Shown here: positions 41,216 to 49,760 of the stretch, piece after piece
How the letters are laid out: every line of letters starts with the position of its first letter
How positions within the stretch are numbered: position 1 is the first letter of the stretch
Made by a program: the position numbers and the translations under genes
Origin: Bdellovibrionales bacterium
GTDB taxonomy: Bacteria; Bdellovibrionota; Bdellovibrionia; Bdellovibrionales; UBA1609
DNA: 50,547 nt
Direction of reading: 5' to 3'
NCBI GenBank assembly: GCA_020435005.1
Contig: JAGRAE010000003.1
Coordinates: 1 to 50,547 of the forward strand
The notes under the pieces: model-generated
Told to the model about the DNA's origin: nothing
Databases searched by the model: none
The model's input: only the letters and a program-made list of their open reading frames with translations

Positions 41216-42685
41216 ATGAAAAACTTTAACCCAAGAAAGTTAGCCCTGATGGGACTCTTTACGGTGCTAGCTTTTAATATGTCTTACTGGTGGACCCCCA
41301 CCGAAAGTGGAAGCAGTAGCTTTGCTTCCAATCGTGATAGAAGCGATTCAAGAAGAAGAGTCAGTGAGGGAATTGATCGAGCCAATAGAAACGCCTTTGA
41401 CCGCTGTGTCCGCGACGCCATGGCGACAGCTCCTTCACTAAATAGCCAAATGTTTAATTGTGAAATTAAACACAATGGTAATTTAGTTGAATTTACCGGA
41501 GAATTAAAAAAGGTAAAAAAAGGCACATCAAAGTCTACATCTGGAAATGAAACCTATACAACTAAAGAAGGTCAACTCGTAAGAGAAGGTCAACTTAAAG
41601 CTGAAGACAAGGTAGAAGCTGAAGAATATGCCTTAGTTATCACAGCAGCTGTTAATAAAGACTGCTACAGTGGTGACTGTTTTCAAGACCGGATCGTAGA
41701 AAATATTTGTCCAAATAATGATAATAATTGTAACGAACTTAAAATTGAAATGGGCAAACACGGCAGCATGGCCGATAAAACACTAGGTAAAATTAAAGAT
41801 ATTCTTGATGTCGTTGATGCCGCTGAACAAGAACACCATGAAGATGAAGTTGCCAAAGAAGAAATCGATAGAAATTGGAGAAAGTGTAAAGAAACCAAAA
41901 GTGGTGATGACATCAAAACAGGTTCAGACGAATTCAAAAAGTGTCTTAAGGCCCAACTTCGTGATGATGATAATGACGAAGAAGATCTTGCAAAAATTAT
42001 TAACAAAAGACTTTTCCCATGGTTAATGAACAAAGCCTTCAGCAAAAGCGAAGATGCACAAGAAGAAATAGATGATTTTCTCGATATTATTGCTGACGCG
42101 GCTGGCTGTGAAGAGTCTAGCAATGGTTACTTAAAAGGTTGTGATGATGATCGCAGTCGCTTTCTAGCTGGAACTTATAATAACTTTAAAGATTTCCAAA
42201 ATGATATGAAAAAACGCAACTTAGTTCTTTCAGAATTTTATAGAAGACTTCGATTAAGCAACCCACAAATGTCTCATGAAACAATTGATGCTTATATGAG
42301 TCAGTTTGAACAGTCATATATCGATAGATATGTAACTCCGCGAATGAATAGTGAAATGTCTCGAACTCCAGAAATTCTTCATGAACAGTTTGCTATGATT
42401 GGCAGCACTCTAAAAACTGGCAAAGCTCCTATGAGCACTCGTTATGAAACATTTTCTGGTGGTTACCAATATGGTGATGGTTTCTCACGCGATCAAGCCT
42501 GGCGCGCCCTTGGACTTGATGATCGTGACCCTTCAGATATTTCAAGTATCATCAGCAATCTTTACCCCAACTATGACGTCAACCAAAGATCTGCAGGTAA
42601 CACGAGAATCCGCAATGGTATTGATAATGTAAGTCGCAAGCTTAGTGAATTAGATGCAAAAATGAGAAATTCACGTAGTCGATAA
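41216..42685 (+). CDS. Exported acidic protein of unknown function
   Basis: 489 residues. N-terminal signal-anchor-like helix 8-25 (K-L-A-L-M-G-L-F-T-V-L-A-F), then a charged, mostly helical protein: Asp/Glu/Lys-rich stretches (D-D-D-N-D-E-E-D-L), cysteines near 63, 82, 149, 154, 165, 172 and further on that suggest disulfides, and a Ser/Arg-rich end (M-R-N-S-R-S-R). No family recognised. AAGGAGAG precedes the ATG. A strong hairpin follows, so it is monocistronic and probably well expressed. Confidence 0.75.
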   Translation: MKNFNPRKLALMGLFTVLAFNMSYWWTPTESGSSSFASNRDRSDSRRRVSEGIDRANRNAFDRCVRDAMATAPSLNSQMFNCEIKHNGNLVEFTGELKKVKKGTSKSTSGNETYTTKEGQLVREGQLKAEDKVEAEEYALVITAAVNKDCYSGDCFQDRIVENICPNNDNNCNELKIEMGKHGSMADKTLGKIKDILDVVDAAEQEHHEDEVAKEEIDRNWRKCKETKSGDDIKTGSDEFKKCLKAQLRDDDNDEEDLAKIINKRLFPWLMNKAFSKSEDAQEEIDDFLDIIADAAGCEESSNGYLKGCDDDRSRFLAGTYNNFKDFQNDMKKRNLVLSEFYRRLRLSNPQMSHETIDAYMSQFEQSYIDRYVTPRMNSEMSRTPEILHEQFAMIGSTLKTGKAPMSTRYETFSGGYQYGDGFSRDQAWRALGLDDRDPSDISSIISNLYPNYDVNQRSAGNTRIRNGIDNVSRKLSELDAKMRNSRSR

Positions 42686-42721
42686 TTTAAAATTGTATTA
42701 AGCCCATCATTTGTACTCCCC

Positions 42722-42751
42722 GAAGAGCTGAAACTAAGGTTTCAGCTCTTC
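42722..42751. terminator. Bidirectional terminator hairpin
   Basis: GAAGAGCTGAAAC (42722-42734) pairs perfectly with GTTTCAGCTCTTC (42739-42751), loop TAAG. It ends the 41216 gene and covers the last codons of the convergent 42734 gene. The T-run on the plus strand is short (ACTTTTG). Confidence 0.8.
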
Positions 42752-43579
42752 ACTTTTGGAGTCCTGAGGACTGTCTTTTTCACCACTTGCCTTTTTAGAA
42801 TCATCATTTAATAAATTTCCACCTTCATCGATAACATCTTTTGTGGTTTCCATGGTTTTTTGTATTACTTTACCCGTTGTTTCAACAGTGCCTTTAATTA
42901 CTTTTCCCGTTAATTCAGCTGTACCTTTTACCAAACGCCCGGCCATACCCATTTTTTCTAATTTTTCCGCAAAGTAATCGACAAATTTATCAAACTTCAA
43001 TGAAAAGCCTATAAAGCTTTGTGACCACCACTTATCCCCGTAACCGCCGCGAAACTCAAACTTTAAGTCCAACCTTTTATGAACAGATGTTGTTACACCA
43101 TAACCCATACCATAAGCAAAAACAGTTCTATCTCTTTCTTCATCGCGGTGATTGATTGTACCTAAAATAACTCGCATATGAGGTACAAAACGTTGACTTA
43201 AATCTGTAAACTGCCAACGAACACTACTAAACAAAACACCATTAGTATAACCTGAACGTCCACCGGCTCCACCAATAAAGTCGGCATACTGTTGGCAACT
43301 TTGACTTTTTGAGAACATACATCTTCCGATATGAAAGCCCATGCTCCCACCTAACCAATATAAATTATTAGCCTCCCACATGGAGCCTAACTCAAAGTTG
43401 TATTCCATTTTTTCAGGTATATAAACATAGTAGTTGGACCAGGGTTGTGTTTTTAATTCTGCAATCTTTTTGACTTTCTCAATGGCCATTTGCGTATGTA
43501 CTTGTTCACTTGCTCTATCTGCAAAAGCAGTTTGTAAAAAACTGAACCATAAAATTAAAGTATACAAAAGTAATTTCAT
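42734..43579 (-). CDS. Probable outer-membrane protein with 11-residue repeat tail
   Basis: 281 residues: signal peptide 1-20 (T-A-F-A), a barrel-like region about 40-205 (W-L-G-G-S-M-G-F-H-I, G-Y-G-V-T-T-S, W-W-S-Q-S-F-I-G-F-S-L-K-F) with a C-pair C107/C114-type spacing, then a helical tail of about 45 residues in 11-residue steps (V-K-G-T-A-E-L-T-G-K-V, I-K-G-T-V-E-T-T-G-K-V, I-Q-K-T-M-E-T-T-K-D-V) and a Ser/Asp/Lys-rich end. The repeat resembles LEA or apolipoprotein-like amphipathic helices. The ATG has no clear ribosome binding site. Function unknown. Confidence 0.75.
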   Translation of the reverse strand: MKLLLYTLILWFSFLQTAFADRASEQVHTQMAIEKVKKIAELKTQPWSNYYVYIPEKMEYNFELGSMWEANNLYWLGGSMGFHIGRCMFSKSQSCQQYADFIGGAGGRSGYTNGVLFSSVRWQFTDLSQRFVPHMRVILGTINHRDEERDRTVFAYGMGYGVTTSVHKRLDLKFEFRGGYGDKWWSQSFIGFSLKFDKFVDYFAEKLEKMGMAGRLVKGTAELTGKVIKGTVETTGKVIQKTMETTKDVIDEGGNLLNDDSKKASGEKDSPQDSKSEELKP

Positions 43580-43632
43580 GATAATAATTAAAACATAAAC
43601 TAATAAATATAAAAAGTGAGTTTTCGGAATAT

Positions 43633-43663
43633 AAAAAAACCCAGGGAGTTTACACCCCCTGGG
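43633..43663 (-). terminator. Rho-independent terminator after the porin gene
   Basis: On the minus strand CCCAGGG (43663-43657), a 10-base loop and CCCTGGG (43646-43640), then seven T (43639-43633). Placed about 50 bases after the porin stop at 43715. Confidence 0.85.
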
Positions 43664-43714
43664 CCCTGCCCGCTATTTCAAAGACGCAATCCAAGGTGCA
43701 ATTCAAGATGCCAT

Positions 43715-45172
43715 CTAGAAGCTAATAGCGGCTTTAGTTGCTAAACCATAAGCAAAATTAGTATCAAAATTGTTTACATCTCCAGCCTTAAATGCTGATC
43801 CTGGAGAAAATAATCCAATTTGATTAATCCAAGTTACACGATCATTGGGTTTAAAATTAAAACCAAGATCAAGTTCATAGCCAAGAGCTTTGTCAACATC
43901 GACACCAGCTAAGGGGTCGACCTGCAACCAACCTGTTACAAGAGTCGCTTCTAGGCTCCAGCGATCACTCCATTTGTAGTTTATGCTTGGAGCAAAATAA
44001 ATGACATTTGAAATAGCCTCAATATCTGCATTATTATGTGTAATAGATCCTGCTCCTGGATCTTGAGTTCCAATGAGTTCTGTTCTAAAGAAGTTTTTTT
44101 GACCTAATGTATGATTAAAAAGTAATAATGCAACGTCGTAGTTGCGATCAAATATGAAGCCTTCAAACTTATCATCAGTTTCTGGGTTGTCACCCGTAGC
44201 ATAGCCAGCTTTAAAGCCAAAAGACATTTTTGAGTTTTCAGGTCGATAGTCAATTTCTGTAGCTAGACCATAACCAGAAAATTCAACATCTTTACCTTGT
44301 GAAGTTACAATACCTAAATTACCTTCCTGCCACGAAGCTTCCACGCCAAAGCTAAAATTCTTGGTATTTTTCAAACCATACAAACTAAAATTTCGGGTGC
44401 TCATACGGCCAAGTTTAGCTCCTGTACCACCTATAAAATAATCAGCACCTTTTTGAGGAACATCATTTCCACTGTTGGCAGAGCGTCCTTGATAAAATAA
44501 TCCCATTTCCATTCCAGACTCAGGATTTTCATATTGAAATTGAACCATTATGTCTGTGACGTCATCATTCTTCTGTAAATCAACTGGTGTCGCTCCAGCG
44601 GCTGTTCCCTCTGAGACTTTCCCGTACATGGGTAATATAAATAAATTACCCATGACGATTTTATAACCTACGAGATCACGGTTATCCATCCAGTGATCAA
44701 AGTCACCATTACCCGCATTGTGAACCATACCTAAACCAAATTGTATAGGTACTCGCCCAGCAACTAATGCGCCAAACTCTTGCACAAGTGTTAAATATAA
44801 TTCTGAGACCTGTAATGTATTTGGCTGTTGAGCCTGTGAAACAACACTACTATCAGAAGTACTTGTTGGCGTACCGTCTCCAACACCTGAACCAAATATT
44901 GCTCCCAATTGATTGCTGGGGTAATTATTTACTCCATCATTAAAATTAAATATATCAAATCGCGAGCGAATAGTAATACCATCCGCAGCCTCAATCCTCG
45001 GCCTTAAAATTAAATGATGTAATCCATAGGCTTTTTCTTTTTTGCTATCATCGAGACTAGAGTTTTTAATGCTATTGCCTTCTATGCGATAAAGCCCCGA
45101 CCATTGAAAATCTCCGGCTTGAGCTACCACACTAAAGGCTAGGAAGAAAAATAGTGTCGCATACTTTTTCAT
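43715..45172 (-). CDS. Outer-membrane porin-like protein
   Basis: 485 residues with signal peptide 1-19 (S-V-V-A-Q-A) and a long run of short amphipathic strands ending A-T-K-A-A-I-S-F, with a terminal Phe as in BAM substrates. W-S-G-L-Y-R-I-E-G near the start and L-R-P-R-I-E-A-A-D-G-I resemble alginate-export or phosphate-selective-porin type barrels, but no family is certain. The ATG at 45172 is used, with AAGGTG 6 bases upstream; an in-frame ATG at 45259 would give a non-signal extension. A 17-base palindrome lies 23 bases upstream of the start and a strong terminator follows the gene. Confidence 0.85.
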   Translation of the reverse strand: MKKYATLFFFLAFSVVAQAGDFQWSGLYRIEGNSIKNSSLDDSKKEKAYGLHHLILRPRIEAADGITIRSRFDIFNFNDGVNNYPSNQLGAIFGSGVGDGTPTSTSDSSVVSQAQQPNTLQVSELYLTLVQEFGALVAGRVPIQFGLGMVHNAGNGDFDHWMDNRDLVGYKIVMGNLFILPMYGKVSEGTAAGATPVDLQKNDDVTDIMVQFQYENPESGMEMGLFYQGRSANSGNDVPQKGADYFIGGTGAKLGRMSTRNFSLYGLKNTKNFSFGVEASWQEGNLGIVTSQGKDVEFSGYGLATEIDYRPENSKMSFGFKAGYATGDNPETDDKFEGFIFDRNYDVALLLFNHTLGQKNFFRTELIGTQDPGAGSITHNNADIEAISNVIYFAPSINYKWSDRWSLEATLVTGWLQVDPLAGVDVDKALGYELDLGFNFKPNDRVTWINQIGLFSPGSAFKAGDVNNFDTNFAYGLATKAAISF

Positions 45173-45194
45173 TTTTGCACCTTGTTTGAGCCTC

Positions 45195-45211
45195 CACAGT
45201 GAATCACTGTG
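45195..45211. promoter_or_regulatory. 17-base perfect palindrome in the porin leader
   Basis: CACAGTGA-A-TCACTGTG, symmetric about one base, 23 bases upstream of the porin ATG. It is either an operator for a dimeric regulator or a hairpin in the mRNA leader that shields the ribosome binding site at about 45179. Confidence 0.55.
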
Positions 45212-45296
45212 CGCCCACAAGTCAATTAAAACAGACTGTTGCCATACATTACAATACAATTTATTTTTAATTGAAACCTTGTGTTATTTTTTTTAA

Positions 45297-45890
45297 TTAT
45301 TCCACAATACCTAATACATCCTGTTCTCTAAGAATAAGAACAGCTTCATCAAATAAGATCATTTGTGAACCAGCAAATTCACTGAATAATATTTCATCTC
45401 CAACTTTAACATCCATAGGCCTTAGATGACCTTTAGAACTTTTGTGTCCTTGCCCAACAGCAACAACAGTACCTTTATTAGGTGCGGCTTCCACCACTGA
45501 ATCTGGTATATAAATTCCACCAGCTGTTTTATTTGTCTTTTCAACGACTTTAACCACTAAACGGTCATCTAAGGGAGTAAAAAACTCTGACCATACAACT
45601 TTTTTAAAAGATGTAACTGTTTTGACTTTTTTTGTTTGAGTATTCGATTTTTTATTTGAATATTTTTTTGCTAAAGCTTTTTTAATAACTTTTTTTGTTA
45701 CTCTCTTTTTCTTTGGTGAAGTTTTTTTCGCTACTTTCTTTTTAGATTTTTTTAGAATTGTCTTCTTTTTTGATTTCTTTGTAGAACTATTTTTTTTTAC
45801 AGGTTTTTTATTAACTGATTTTTTATTGGAAACTTTTTTAGTTGCTTTCTTTACAACCTTTTTTTTCTTAGCTTTCTTTTTAGTTGCCAC
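45297..45890 (-). CDS. GroES-type co-chaperonin with histone-H1-like lysine tail
   Basis: 197 residues. Residues 1-95 or so are almost only Lys, Ser, Thr, Val and Ala, in K-K-x-x-K-K-x-x repeats like histone H1 tails. Residues 104-197 are a complete GroES fold: P-L-D-D-R-L-V-V-K-V, the mobile-loop region T-A-G-G-I-Y-I-P-D-S, P-N-K-G-T-V-V-A-V-G-Q-G, V-G-D-E-I-L-F-S-E-F-A-G and the C-terminal I-L-R-E-Q-D-V-L-G-I-V. GTG start with GAGGAG about 10 bases upstream; no in-frame start separates tail from fold. No groEL is adjacent. The tail suggests nucleic-acid binding; the mechanism is unknown. Confidence 0.9.
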   Translation of the reverse strand: MATKKKAKKKKVVKKATKKVSNKKSVNKKPVKKNSSTKKSKKKTILKKSKKKVAKKTSPKKKRVTKKVIKKALAKKYSNKKSNTQTKKVKTVTSFKKVVWSEFFTPLDDRLVVKVVEKTNKTAGGIYIPDSVVEAAPNKGTVVAVGQGHKSSKGHLRPMDVKVGDEILFSEFAGSQMILFDEAVLILREQDVLGIVE

Positions 45891-46149
45891 GACGTTGCAT
45901 CTCCTCTTCGTAGTATTTATGGTACATTACATCCCATTCAGGACTCCCTTCTACTACATTTCTTTTTAGTGAGGCAACCATAGAACGTGCTTTGCGGTCT
46001 ACATCTTTCATTTCTTCACCAAATTTTGCGGCCGCTCGTTTTGCAATTCTAACTGCCATATCGTCATCTGTGAAATCAACCAGATCGTCTTTCCAAATAC
46101 CATCTATAATAATTGAAGCTAAGTGACTTAATCTTTCATCTGAAATCAT
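45880..46149 (-). CDS. DUF507 family protein (second of a pair)
   Basis: 89-residue helical protein matching the DUF507 pattern: M-I-S-D-E-R-L-S-H-L-A-S-I-I-I-D-G at the start and the signature E-G-S-P-E-W-D-V-M-Y-H-K-Y-Y-E-E-E near the end. Family function is unknown. Overlaps the other DUF507 gene by 4 bases (ATGA) and the GroES gene by 11, so the three are translated as one operon. Confidence 0.85.
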   Translation of the reverse strand: MISDERLSHLASIIIDGIWKDDLVDFTDDDMAVRIAKRAAAKFGEEMKDVDRKARSMVASLKRNVVEGSPEWDVMYHKYYEEEMQRRGN

Positions 46150-46424
46150 AAAACAATCCCTTTTTCTTGGGCCAGTTTCTTTTTTAACAATGGAAACATT
46201 TTGTAGCGTTGAAAACTGCCCGGATTTTGCCGTTCTAAATCGTCCATCATGCGATTCACCTCTTCATCTAATTTTTGCTCACGTGCAAAATCAGATTTAA
46301 CAACGTCCATGCCTTTTTTAAAAACTTGGTCTTCCTTGACTTTAAATTGAATTATATTTTGCTCTTTCAATTCGTGTAAAATCGTATTAACTAATCTATG
46401 CATTGTTTTTTCTGAAATCTTCAT
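46146..46424 (-). CDS. DUF507 family protein (first of a pair)
   Basis: 92 residues, helical: M-K-I-S-E-K-T-M-H-R-L-V-N-T-I-L, then D-E-E-V-N-R-M-M-D-D and the end Y-K-M-F-P-L-L-K-K-K-L-A-Q-E-K-G-I-V-L, all typical of DUF507. The ATG at 46424 matches where family members begin; an in-frame TTG at 46460 is less likely. It is the first gene of an operon with the second DUF507 and the GroES-like protein. Only 45 bases separate it from the divergent PBP gene, so their promoters must overlap. Confidence 0.83.
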   Translation of the reverse strand: MKISEKTMHRLVNTILHELKEQNIIQFKVKEDQVFKKGMDVVKSDFAREQKLDEEVNRMMDDLERQNPGSFQRYKMFPLLKKKLAQEKGIVL

Positions 46425-46469
46425 ACTTATGACTAAACGGAAGGGACTATCAAAAGTCAAGAGAACCTT

Positions 46470-48749
46470 ATGTTAACACTACGAAATCTCAAAATCATTA
46501 TTGGACTCATTTTAGGATTCGTGACGCTTGTTATCATAAGCTTATATATTTGGTCTCTACAGATTGAAAAAAGTATTTCTGAAAGATTAAAAAAGGGGTG
46601 GTTTAAAGCTCCTATAGAATTTTATTCTCAACAGGATGTTTTTAGTAAAAATAAAATCATTAAACCTTCCCAAGTTGAAAAATCTTTTTTGTTAAGAGGA
46701 TACAAAAAGGCTAATAAGAATTACTTAAAATCCAGTGAATATTTGTGGTGGACTGCGCCAGATTGTCAAATGAGCTTATCTGAAAAGTTACCTGAAGAGA
46801 CTCAGAAATGTTTTATCTTTCGCGACAAAACATCTCAAGAACTCAAACTCATGGCCTTTTCCAAAAGCAATAAAATTTTGTCCAATTATCAAGGTGAGCC
46901 ACTTGAAGCTATAGATGAAACTTCACTTCCCCCACATTTATTCGCTCAGTATTATGGCGACCAACCCATTCTCCGTCAGGTGTTAAGCCTTCCAGATATA
47001 CCTTTGTATTGTTCCCAAGCTGTCACCGCCATTGAAGATAAAAACTTCTTAATACATAAAGGTTTTAGTCCTTTGGGCTTTGTTAGAGCAGCCATTAAAA
47101 ATTTAACTTCTGGTTATTATGCACAGGGTGGAAGTACCATCACGCAGCAACTTGTAAAAAATTACTTTTTATCATCAGAAAAAACCATAAAGAGAAAAAT
47201 TTCCGAAATTGTAATGTCACTAGTTTTAGAAACTAAATTCAGCAAAGAACAAATTTTAGAGAATTATTTAAATGTTATCTACATGGGACAAAATGGACCC
47301 TTTCAAGTGCGTGGTTTCGGAGCCGCTTCCATTCATTATTTAAATAAAAATATTAATGATCTTAATTTGTCAGAATGTGCGCTGCTCGCTGCTGTTTTAA
47401 ATAACCCTGGAAGATACAACCCCTTTAGAAATCCTGATAAAGCGAAAGAAAGGAGAGCAAAAGTTCTCAAGCATATGTTGGAACAAAACATGATCGATCA
47501 AAACCAATACGAAACAGCTCATGAATACTCACTGCCCAACGCTGAAAACCGTATGGTTATTGAGTCTGCACCCTATTATGTTGATGCTGTTTTTAAGAAA
47601 TTAAAAGAAATGAACTTTCTGCCTCACTATTCAGAAGAAGGACTTAAAGTCTATACCTACTTACAGTTAGACATGCAAAAGAACGCCCGCTTAGCTATCA
47701 AAAATGGTATTGAAAATTTAGAACAGCATAATAAAAAAATTAATGCGTTAAAAAAGCAAGGCGAAGTTTTGCAAGGGTTGCTCATACATATTGATCTAGA
47801 AAGTGGTGGGATTGTTTCTCTCGTAGGTGGAAAGGATTTTCGCGTTAGTCAATTTAATAGAGCCGTCGACAGTCGACGACAAGTGGGTTCTATTTTTAAG
47901 CCATTAGTTTATCTCTCGGCACTAGAGAGTCAAACTCCTTCAGGAAAACCCTACTCTCCATTGACTATGATTTCAGATGAGCCATTTATTTATAAATATG
48001 AAGGTCAGACATGGCAGCCTCAAAACTATGAGAAAAAGTTTAATGGTATTATTCCAATGTATTACGCTCTTAAAAACAGCATAAATGTGGCCACCGCGCG
48101 ATTAGGAGTTAACATTGGTTTAGAACATATAATAGATGTTGCTCGTCGGATGGGAATGCACTCTGAAATTCTACCTGTTCCCGCCTTAACTTTAGGAGCA
48201 TTTGAGATGCAGCCTTTTGAAGTTGCAAAAATTTATTCGGGTATAGCGCGCATGGGTTCTGTGCCCGATTTAAATATTATTAATAAAATAAAAAGTCATA
48301 GCGGTGACCTACTTTACGAAAGTGAACTGAATGATAAACTACAAGTTTCTCCAGAAAAAGTAGCTCAACTCGTAGGAATGTTGAAGCAAACCTTAAATTC
48401 AGGAACTGCCCGTCTTGCAAAACGATTAGGTTTCAATAAAGTCGCCGCTGGAAAAACAGGAACAACATCAGACACAAAAGATGCATGGTTCGTTGGCTTT
48501 ACACCCAAAGACCTAACAATTACTTGGGTGGGATACGATAACAACATTTCAAGTGAATTAACTGGAGCTAGTGGCGCCTTACCTATTTGGGTAGATTATA
48601 TGAAAAAGTCCACCTCTTTTTACGAAGATCAAGATTTTAATTGGCCACCTGGTGTTCAAAAGAAGGTTATTACACTTGAGGAGAATCTGGATTGGTTAAA
48701 AGACCCCAATGCAGATGAAAAGTTGCCTTTTGAATTGATTGTTGAATAA
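46470..48749 (+). CDS. mrcB: Bifunctional class A penicillin-binding protein (PBP1B-like)
   Basis: Polymerises and cross-links peptidoglycan. 759 residues: membrane helix about 9-30; a 50-180 region comparable to the UB2H-containing segment of PBP1B; GT51 transglycosylase from about 180 with catalytic E189-D190 (T-A-I-E-D-K-N-F) and G-G-S-T-I-T-Q-Q-L-V-K-N; transpeptidase with S474-x-x-K (G-S-I-F-K), S-I-N and K662-T-G (G-K-T-G-T). All catalytic motifs are intact. The ribosome binding site is weak (AAGAG). Divergent from the DUF507-GroES operon, convergent and abutting the next lipoprotein gene. Confidence 0.95.
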   Translation: MLTLRNLKIIIGLILGFVTLVIISLYIWSLQIEKSISERLKKGWFKAPIEFYSQQDVFSKNKIIKPSQVEKSFLLRGYKKANKNYLKSSEYLWWTAPDCQMSLSEKLPEETQKCFIFRDKTSQELKLMAFSKSNKILSNYQGEPLEAIDETSLPPHLFAQYYGDQPILRQVLSLPDIPLYCSQAVTAIEDKNFLIHKGFSPLGFVRAAIKNLTSGYYAQGGSTITQQLVKNYFLSSEKTIKRKISEIVMSLVLETKFSKEQILENYLNVIYMGQNGPFQVRGFGAASIHYLNKNINDLNLSECALLAAVLNNPGRYNPFRNPDKAKERRAKVLKHMLEQNMIDQNQYETAHEYSLPNAENRMVIESAPYYVDAVFKKLKEMNFLPHYSEEGLKVYTYLQLDMQKNARLAIKNGIENLEQHNKKINALKKQGEVLQGLLIHIDLESGGIVSLVGGKDFRVSQFNRAVDSRRQVGSIFKPLVYLSALESQTPSGKPYSPLTMISDEPFIYKYEGQTWQPQNYEKKFNGIIPMYYALKNSINVATARLGVNIGLEHIIDVARRMGMHSEILPVPALTLGAFEMQPFEVAKIYSGIARMGSVPDLNIINKIKSHSGDLLYESELNDKLQVSPEKVAQLVGMLKQTLNSGTARLAKRLGFNKVAAGKTGTTSDTKDAWFVGFTPKDLTITWVGYDNNISSELTGASGALPIWVDYMKKSTSFYEDQDFNWPPGVQKKVITLEENLDWLKDPNADEKLPFELIVE

Positions 48750-49760
48750 TTATCTTCGCCGTATAACAAATGTATCACCACCATTCAATCCCTGCACTTG
48801 AGCCAAAACTCTATTGCCGATTCTCAGCACGGCAGCTCTTTCAAACGAATGGCTAATTTCGTTATCATCAGACTGTTCCTCTTGCAAATAATAGGATGTT
48901 CCCAGAATGGGAGCACTATCATTGCTATCTATGTCAAATAATCTAATATCATAAGGAACACTTGTGCCATCGAGTTGTGTAATATTTGAAATAATCGAAG
49001 AGTTTGTTTCTGGGTAATGAATAGCTAAATAACTCACAACCTCTTGTGTATGACCATCAATATAATTTTCTTGCTCTCTTAAGCTAGCTTTAAAGCTCTT
49101 TGCACCAATATCTGATAGCCTTACAGTTACAGGAGTTTTACCATTTTCAGAGACGACGGAAGCAAATATGATGGGAGCTATACTACTGACTGTGTGTTGA
49201 AAATTAAATTCTTTAAAATCAAAATATTTAGGGTTATTGGTTTCAATATTTTCTGCTTTTAAATCAATATTTTTTGCTTCCCAAACGCTTCCATCTGTTT
49301 GTTGGTAGACACCTTCTTCAATTGCTAATATGTCAACTAACTCTTCTGAATGTTCTTTGTTGTTTATATAACCCCATTCTTGGAAGTAAATCTCAAATCC
49401 CTCTGGCGTTAAGTTTCTAATTCTAACTACTCCAGATTCAATATCTTTTGACGTAGTAGGACCTACTAAAACAACTGGATTGTTGAATTTATTTTTAAAA
49501 CTTATCGCTTTTGCTTCATGAGTAATTTTCAGTTGTCTAAACTCATAATTAAAACTATGAGAACTCTTTGGTTCTTCAGTGGATCCAGGAATAAATTCAT
49601 TTTGGTTAGTATTTTCCGGTTCAGTAGACTCCACTTGTTCTAGTTCAGAATTGCTAAATAAGCTTCCGTCTTTTTTTGCACAATTCTGAAAAGCAAAACC
49701 AATAGAAAATAAGAAAATAAAAACATATAAAAATTTTCTGATTTTTAGATAGAAATTCAT
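48750..49760 (-). CDS. Lipoprotein with repeated lectin-like modules
   Basis: 336 residues; signal peptide with lipobox A-F-Q-N-C (Cys27), a variant common in Bdellovibrio. Two beta-sandwich-like modules follow (about 68-160 and 170-260), each with P-V/I-V/I-x-x-A/V, V-R-I/L-x-N/D, G-F/S-x-x-x-x-x-Q-E-x-x-Y-I and E-x-V-x-x-L-A-I, a pattern seen in many bacterial surface proteins and sometimes labelled H-type lectin-like. It probably binds surface carbohydrate or protein, by inference. AAGGG precedes the ATG. The gene ends exactly where the PBP gene ends. Confidence 0.75.
   Translation of the reverse strand: MNFYLKIRKFLYVFIFLFSIGFAFQNCAKKDGSLFSNSELEQVESTEPENTNQNEFIPGSTEEPKSSHSFNYEFRQLKITHEAKAISFKNKFNNPVVLVGPTTSKDIESGVVRIRNLTPEGFEIYFQEWGYINNKEHSEELVDILAIEEGVYQQTDGSVWEAKNIDLKAENIETNNPKYFDFKEFNFQHTVSSIAPIIFASVVSENGKTPVTVRLSDIGAKSFKASLREQENYIDGHTQEVVSYLAIHYPETNSSIISNITQLDGTSVPYDIRLFDIDSNDSAPILGTSYYLQEEQSDDNEISHSFERAAVLRIGNRVLAQVQGLNGGDTFVIRRR

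Noticed and set aside
41683-42123. 146-codon minus-strand frame inside the 41216 gene
   Set aside because: Ser/Leu-rich shadow of the acidic Asp/Glu-rich plus-strand protein, with no start signals.
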